Assembly (NCBI GenBank): GCA_021443125.1
Contig: JABUUQ010000002.1
Coordinates: forward strand, 911,216 to 937,737
DNA: 26,522 nucleotides
Source of the DNA: Bacteroidales bacterium
GTDB taxonomy: Bacteria; Bacteroidota; Bacteroidia; Bacteroidales; P3
Reading direction: 5' to 3'
The translations under genes and the position numbers were made by a program. Shown here piece by piece: positions 23,344 to 26,522 of the stretch. A model generated the notes under the pieces. It ran no database searches, was not told where the DNA came from, and saw only the letters and a list, made by a program, of their open reading frames with translations. Every line of letters begins with the position of its first letter. The stretch's first letter is position 1.

Positions 23344-24150
23344 ATGAATCTAAATTTACAGAAACCGATAGTATTTTTTGACTTGGAAACTACAGGAACA
23401 ACTGTAGGCAGAGATGAGATTATAGAAATAAGCATGATAAAGGTCTATCCAGACAATACAGAGGAGGAAAGAACCTATCTTGTGAAACCAAAGAATCATC
23501 AAACTATACCACCAAACATTACAGCCCTTACAGGAATTTCCGATGTTGATGTTGTGGATAAACCAACCTTTGCAGAACTTGCACAAGAGATAAAAACTTT
23601 CATAGGCGACAGCGACCTTGCAGGTTATAACTCAAACAAATTCGATGTACCTTTGCTTGTGGAAGAATTTTTGCGTGCAGGTGTGGATTTTTCTTTGGTA
23701 AACAGAAATCTTGTTGATGTTCAGAACATTTTTCATAAGATGGAGTCAAGAACATTGAGCGCTGCATACAAATTCTATTGCAAGCAAGAACTTGACGCCC
23801 ATCATGCACAAAACGATACAAGGGCTACATTGGAAGTTTTGAAAGCTCAGCTTGATTTGTATCAGGATGCAGAATACAAAGACAAGGAAGGCAAAGTTTC
23901 AAAGCCAGTTCAAAATGATATGAAGCAGTTGGCATCTTTCTCAAAGATGAATAATTTTGTGGATTTGGAAGGTCGTATCTATTTGAACGACAAATGCCAA
24001 GAATGTTTTAATTTTGGGAAGCATAAAGACATGCCCGTTGAAGAGGTTTTTAGAACAATAGATCCTAATTATTACAAATGGCTGATGGATGCTGACTTTT
24101 CTTTGACTACCAAGCAGGTTATCAAAAGAATAAAAGACATGATGGTGTAA
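23344..24150 (+). CDS. DEDDh 3'-5' exonuclease with ExoX-like C-terminal domain
   Basis: This 268-residue DnaQ-superfamily exonuclease carries Exo I FFDLETTGT (Asp13, Glu15), Exo II GYNSNKFDVPLL (Asp101) and Exo III HHAQNDTRAT (His153, Asp158, DEDDh type). A C-terminal segment FNFGKHKDMPVEEVF (222-236), then YYKWLMDADF, resembles the small domain found at the end of exodeoxyribonuclease X-type proteins. The frame stays open back to 23287, but that start overlaps the FKBP gene. The ATG at 23344 gives the usual N-terminus just before the first beta strand and a 19-base intergenic gap, so I prefer it. Likely roles are DNA repair or proofreading. It lies two genes upstream of recN. Confidence 0.88.
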   Translation: MNLNLQKPIVFFDLETTGTTVGRDEIIEISMIKVYPDNTEEERTYLVKPKNHQTIPPNITALTGISDVDVVDKPTFAELAQEIKTFIGDSDLAGYNSNKFDVPLLVEEFLRAGVDFSLVNRNLVDVQNIFHKMESRTLSAAYKFYCKQELDAHHAQNDTRATLEVLKAQLDLYQDAEYKDKEGKVSKPVQNDMKQLASFSKMNNFVDLEGRIYLNDKCQECFNFGKHKDMPVEEVFRTIDPNYYKWLMDADFSLTTKQVIKRIKDMMV

Positions 24151-24171
24151 TTCTTTCAAGTGTATAACAAT

Positions 24172-24783
24172 ATGAAAGTACTTTGCGTAGGCAGAAACTA
24201 TGTTGAGCATATAGAAGAGTTAGGCAATGAAAAACCAGACAGCATAGTGTTTTTTCTAAAACCCGATACGGCTCTATCTCACAACAATGATGACTTTTAT
24301 TTGCCTGATTTTTCCGAAGATGTGCATTATGAGTGTGAAGTTGTTGTGAAAATTGATAAGGTAGGCAAGACAATACCGGTGGAATATGCACATGAATACT
24401 ATTCTGAGATTGCTTTGGGACTTGATATGACTTTGAGAGATGTGCAGCAGAAAGCAAAAGAAAAAGGATTGCCTTGGACCTTAGCCAAAGGTTTTGACTA
24501 TTCAGCACCAATAAGCAATTTTTTGCCTTTGAGTGAGTTTGGAAAAATACAAGACCTTGACTTTTCTCTGCAAAAGAATGGAGCAATTGTTCAACAAGCC
24601 AATACAAAACAGATGATACACACTGTGGATGAGATAATTGCCTATATTTCGCAGTATATCACACTAAAAAAAGGCGACCTTATCTTTACGGGAACTCCAA
24701 AAGGTGTTGGAAAAGTGAATATAGGCGACAAATTTGTTGGCTATATAGGTGAGAAAGAGATGTTTTCTATAAATGTAAAATAA
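24172..24783 (+). CDS. Fumarylacetoacetate hydrolase-family protein
   Basis: This 203-residue single-domain FAH-fold enzyme is of the FAHD1/YcgM-like size class, whose members are acylpyruvate hydrolases or oxaloacetate decarboxylases. The metal-binding triad is visible as Glu54 and Glu56 in HYECEVVVKI plus Asp85 in GLDMTLRD. Lys106 lies in TLAKGFDYSAPI, and GTPKGVG occurs near the C-terminus. I chose the ATG at 24172 because MKVLCVGRNYVEHIEEL is the normal family start. A GTG four codons earlier is in frame but adds nothing recognisable. Substrate cannot be told from sequence. It is 21 bases after the exonuclease and 18 before recN. Confidence 0.9.
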   Translation: MKVLCVGRNYVEHIEELGNEKPDSIVFFLKPDTALSHNNDDFYLPDFSEDVHYECEVVVKIDKVGKTIPVEYAHEYYSEIALGLDMTLRDVQQKAKEKGLPWTLAKGFDYSAPISNFLPLSEFGKIQDLDFSLQKNGAIVQQANTKQMIHTVDEIIAYISQYITLKKGDLIFTGTPKGVGKVNIGDKFVGYIGEKEMFSINVK

Positions 24784-24801
24784 ACAAATACAATTTTTTC
24801 T

Positions 24802-26466
24802 ATGTTGCAGTCTTTGAAAATAGAGAACTATGCTTTGATAAAACAGTGCGATATATCTTTTCCACAAGGCTTTTCTGTGATAACGGGAGAGACTGGTGCA
24901 GGAAAAACCATTCTTCTTGGTGCTTTGTCTTTGGTGCTTGGTCAAAGAGCAGATACCAATGTACTGATGGATAAGGAGAAAAAGTGTGTTGTTGAGGCTG
25001 TTTTTACAATGCAGAACGACGAACCAACTCAGTTGCTTTTCAAAGAAAATGACATAGATTTTGATGTAGAAACAATTTTTCGCAGAGAGATTCTTCCCTC
25101 AGGCAAAAGCAGGGCATTCATCAACGATACGCCAGTGCAGTTGTCCGTAATAAAACTTTTTGCTACGCAATTGGTTGATATTCACTCTCAAACCTCAACT
25201 ATAAACCTAAAAGACAGACATTTTCAGCTTAGTTTTGTGGATAATTTTCTTGCTGATAAGACTAATTTAGAGAATTATCGCAAATTGTTCGTTGAATACA
25301 AGACTTTGGAAAAAGAAATTCAAAATCTTAAAGACAAAGAGGCGGAATTTTTGAAAGATAAATCTTATAATGAGTTTCTTTTCAACGAATTGGAACAAGC
25401 AAATCTACAAGAAGATGAACAAGAACAGTTGGAAGAAGAAATAGATTTGATGTCTAATGCAGAAACAATAAAAGATAATGTATTGTCTTCATTGTTTTTG
25501 TTTGATAACGAAAATGATAACAACATATTGCACGATTTAACTACAGTTAAAAACAATCTGCAACACATATCTTCTCACAACAAAATGCTTGCTGAATTGT
25601 TGGAAAGGGTGAACTCTTCTTGCATAGAACTGAAAGACATCTATCAAGAATTGTCTTCTTTTGATGAAAGCATTGTTTTTGATAAGGAAAGGTTGGAGCA
25701 GGACAACAACAGGTTGACTCTGATTTATAATTTGCAGACAAAACATAATGTTCAGACAATCAAAGAACTTTTGGCGATAAAAGATGAATTGGATACCAAA
25801 CTTCAATTTTCGTTTTCGGTAGGAGAGTTGTTGGAAAACAAGAATAAGGAAAAGGAAACCTTGTTATCTCAACTTGATAAGTTGGCACAAACTATTCACA
25901 CCCAAAGACTTTCTTCTGCAAAGGAGATAGAAGAAAAAATAAAGCCGTTGCTTGCGTCCATGTCTATGAAAGATGCAGTTTTGAAAGTGAATGTGGAAAA
26001 TCTTGCCTCTTTGAACGAAAATGGTAGCGATAGTGTATGCTTCCTTTTCTCAGCAAACAAAACCAAAGACAATTCTTTGAGTGATATGTCAAAGGTTATT
26101 TCTGGTGGAGAATTGTCTCGACTTATGTTGGCACTGAAAGCCGTTGTGGCAGAACGCTTTGCATTGCCTACTATGGTGTTTGATGAGATAGATACGGGAA
26201 TAAGCGGGGATATTGCCTCAAAAGCGGCAGAGATAATGAAGCAAATAGGCAACAATCACCAAGTTATAGTGATTACCCACCTTGTTCAAATGGCTGCCAA
26301 GGCTCAAAATCATTATAAAGTGTATAAACAAGTTGTTGATAAACAGACAATTTCAAATATATCCCTATTGAATCAAGAAGAAAGACTGAAGGAAATCGCC
26401 ACTATGATTTCTGGCGATAGCATCACGAAAGAAGCCCTTGCCAACGCCTCAAAACTATTGGAATAA
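24802..26466 (+). CDS. recN: DNA repair protein RecN
   Basis: This 554-residue SMC-like ATPase acts in double-strand break repair and promotes DNA-end or sister-chromatid cohesion. The N-terminal ABC half has Walker A GETGAGKT at 29-36. The centre (about 150-370) is a long coiled coil rich in Glu, Lys, Asn and Leu, with a short break. The C-terminal half has the ABC signature SGGELS at 434-439 (ISGGELSRLMLALKAV), Walker B TMVFDEIDTG with Asp461/Glu462, and the switch histidine in VITHLVQMA. Length matches the family (about 550). It is the last gene of the seven-gene run. A repeat with a possible hairpin follows at the window end. Confidence 0.97.
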   Translation: MLQSLKIENYALIKQCDISFPQGFSVITGETGAGKTILLGALSLVLGQRADTNVLMDKEKKCVVEAVFTMQNDEPTQLLFKENDIDFDVETIFRREILPSGKSRAFINDTPVQLSVIKLFATQLVDIHSQTSTINLKDRHFQLSFVDNFLADKTNLENYRKLFVEYKTLEKEIQNLKDKEAEFLKDKSYNEFLFNELEQANLQEDEQEQLEEEIDLMSNAETIKDNVLSSLFLFDNENDNNILHDLTTVKNNLQHISSHNKMLAELLERVNSSCIELKDIYQELSSFDESIVFDKERLEQDNNRLTLIYNLQTKHNVQTIKELLAIKDELDTKLQFSFSVGELLENKNKEKETLLSQLDKLAQTIHTQRLSSAKEIEEKIKPLLASMSMKDAVLKVNVENLASLNENGSDSVCFLFSANKTKDNSLSDMSKVISGGELSRLMLALKAVVAERFALPTMVFDEIDTGISGDIASKAAEIMKQIGNNHQVIVITHLVQMAAKAQNHYKVYKQVVDKQTISNISLLNQEERLKEIATMISGDSITKEALANASKLLE

Positions 26467-26494
26467 AACAAAGGAAGAAAAAATTAAAAGCAAG

Positions 26495-26519
26495 TTTCAG
26501 TAAAATAAAACGCCGTTTT
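26495..26519 (+). repeat. 25-bp interspersed repeat, copy B, at the window edge
   Basis: It matches the reverse complement of 12568-12592 at 23 of 25 bases. It contains AAAACGCCGTTTT, a short palindrome that could serve as a terminator stem after recN. The window stops three bases later, so the full extent of this copy is unknown. Confidence 0.55.
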
Positions 26520-26522
26520 AAT

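Noticed and set aside
24122..24607. 161-codon minus-strand open frame over the FAH-family gene
   Set aside because: It is antisense to conserved metal-binding motifs, and its His/Ser/Leu/Cys-rich sequence lacks domain features.

Overview
The window is one 26.5 kb piece of a low-GC genome of a member of the Bacteroidota, most likely order Bacteroidales. The phylum call rests on several independent signs. Promoter-like TAnnTTTG -7 elements lie in front of several genes, and start codons lack Shine-Dalgarno sequences. One protein carries a type IX secretion (Por/T9SS) C-terminal sorting domain. Several families are typical of the phylum: the alternative GlmU-like protein, the DUF3276 PUR-alpha-like protein, DUF5683 and the TIGR02757/DUF2400 family. 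Nothing here identifies genus or species. Twenty-two protein genes and one tRNA are supported, and all look intact.

Layout: (1) 98-5762, plus strand, is a tightly packed five-gene run: GlmU-like enzyme, Lon protease, a 75-residue membrane protein, SufS-type cysteine desulfurase and a YigZ/IMPACT protein. The genes abut or overlap by a few bases, and the run probably starts from a promoter at 32-62. It ends at a bidirectional terminator shared with (2), a T9SS-exported YD-repeat protein on the minus strand. (3) 6986-7732 is a gene-free stretch holding a nest of palindromes and duplicated hairpins. (4) A flavodiiron protein reads on the minus strand. (5) 9077-12548 is a plus-strand run of DUF3276, ParA, ParB, DUF5683 and TIGR02757. 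(6) glmM and metG overlap by 4 bases and are followed by a terminator and tRNA-Arg(CCG). (7) Lysine 5,6-aminomutase subunits kamD-kamE form a minus-strand pair. (8) 18799-19240 is a very AT-rich divergent intergenic region with iterated TTGTAAAT motifs, in front of a small XRE-type regulator. (9) 19854-26466 is a seven-gene plus-strand run: NrnA-like DHH phosphoesterase, three consecutive FKBP-type proteins, a DEDDh exonuclease, a fumarylacetoacetate-hydrolase-family enzyme and RecN.

Most genes are core housekeeping: cell-wall precursor synthesis, protein quality control, Fe-S and sulfur supply, chromosome segregation, translation and DNA repair. Lifestyle hints come from the flavodiiron protein (O2/NO detoxification in an anaerobe) and lysine 5,6-aminomutase (B12/PLP-dependent lysine fermentation). 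I found no clear evidence of a wholly new multi-gene system. The parts most worth a second look are the palindromic repeat nest at 7219-7620, the motif array between kamD and the regulator, the cryptic FKBP-like halves in the FKBP cluster, and a 25-bp inverted repeat pair at 12568 and 26495.
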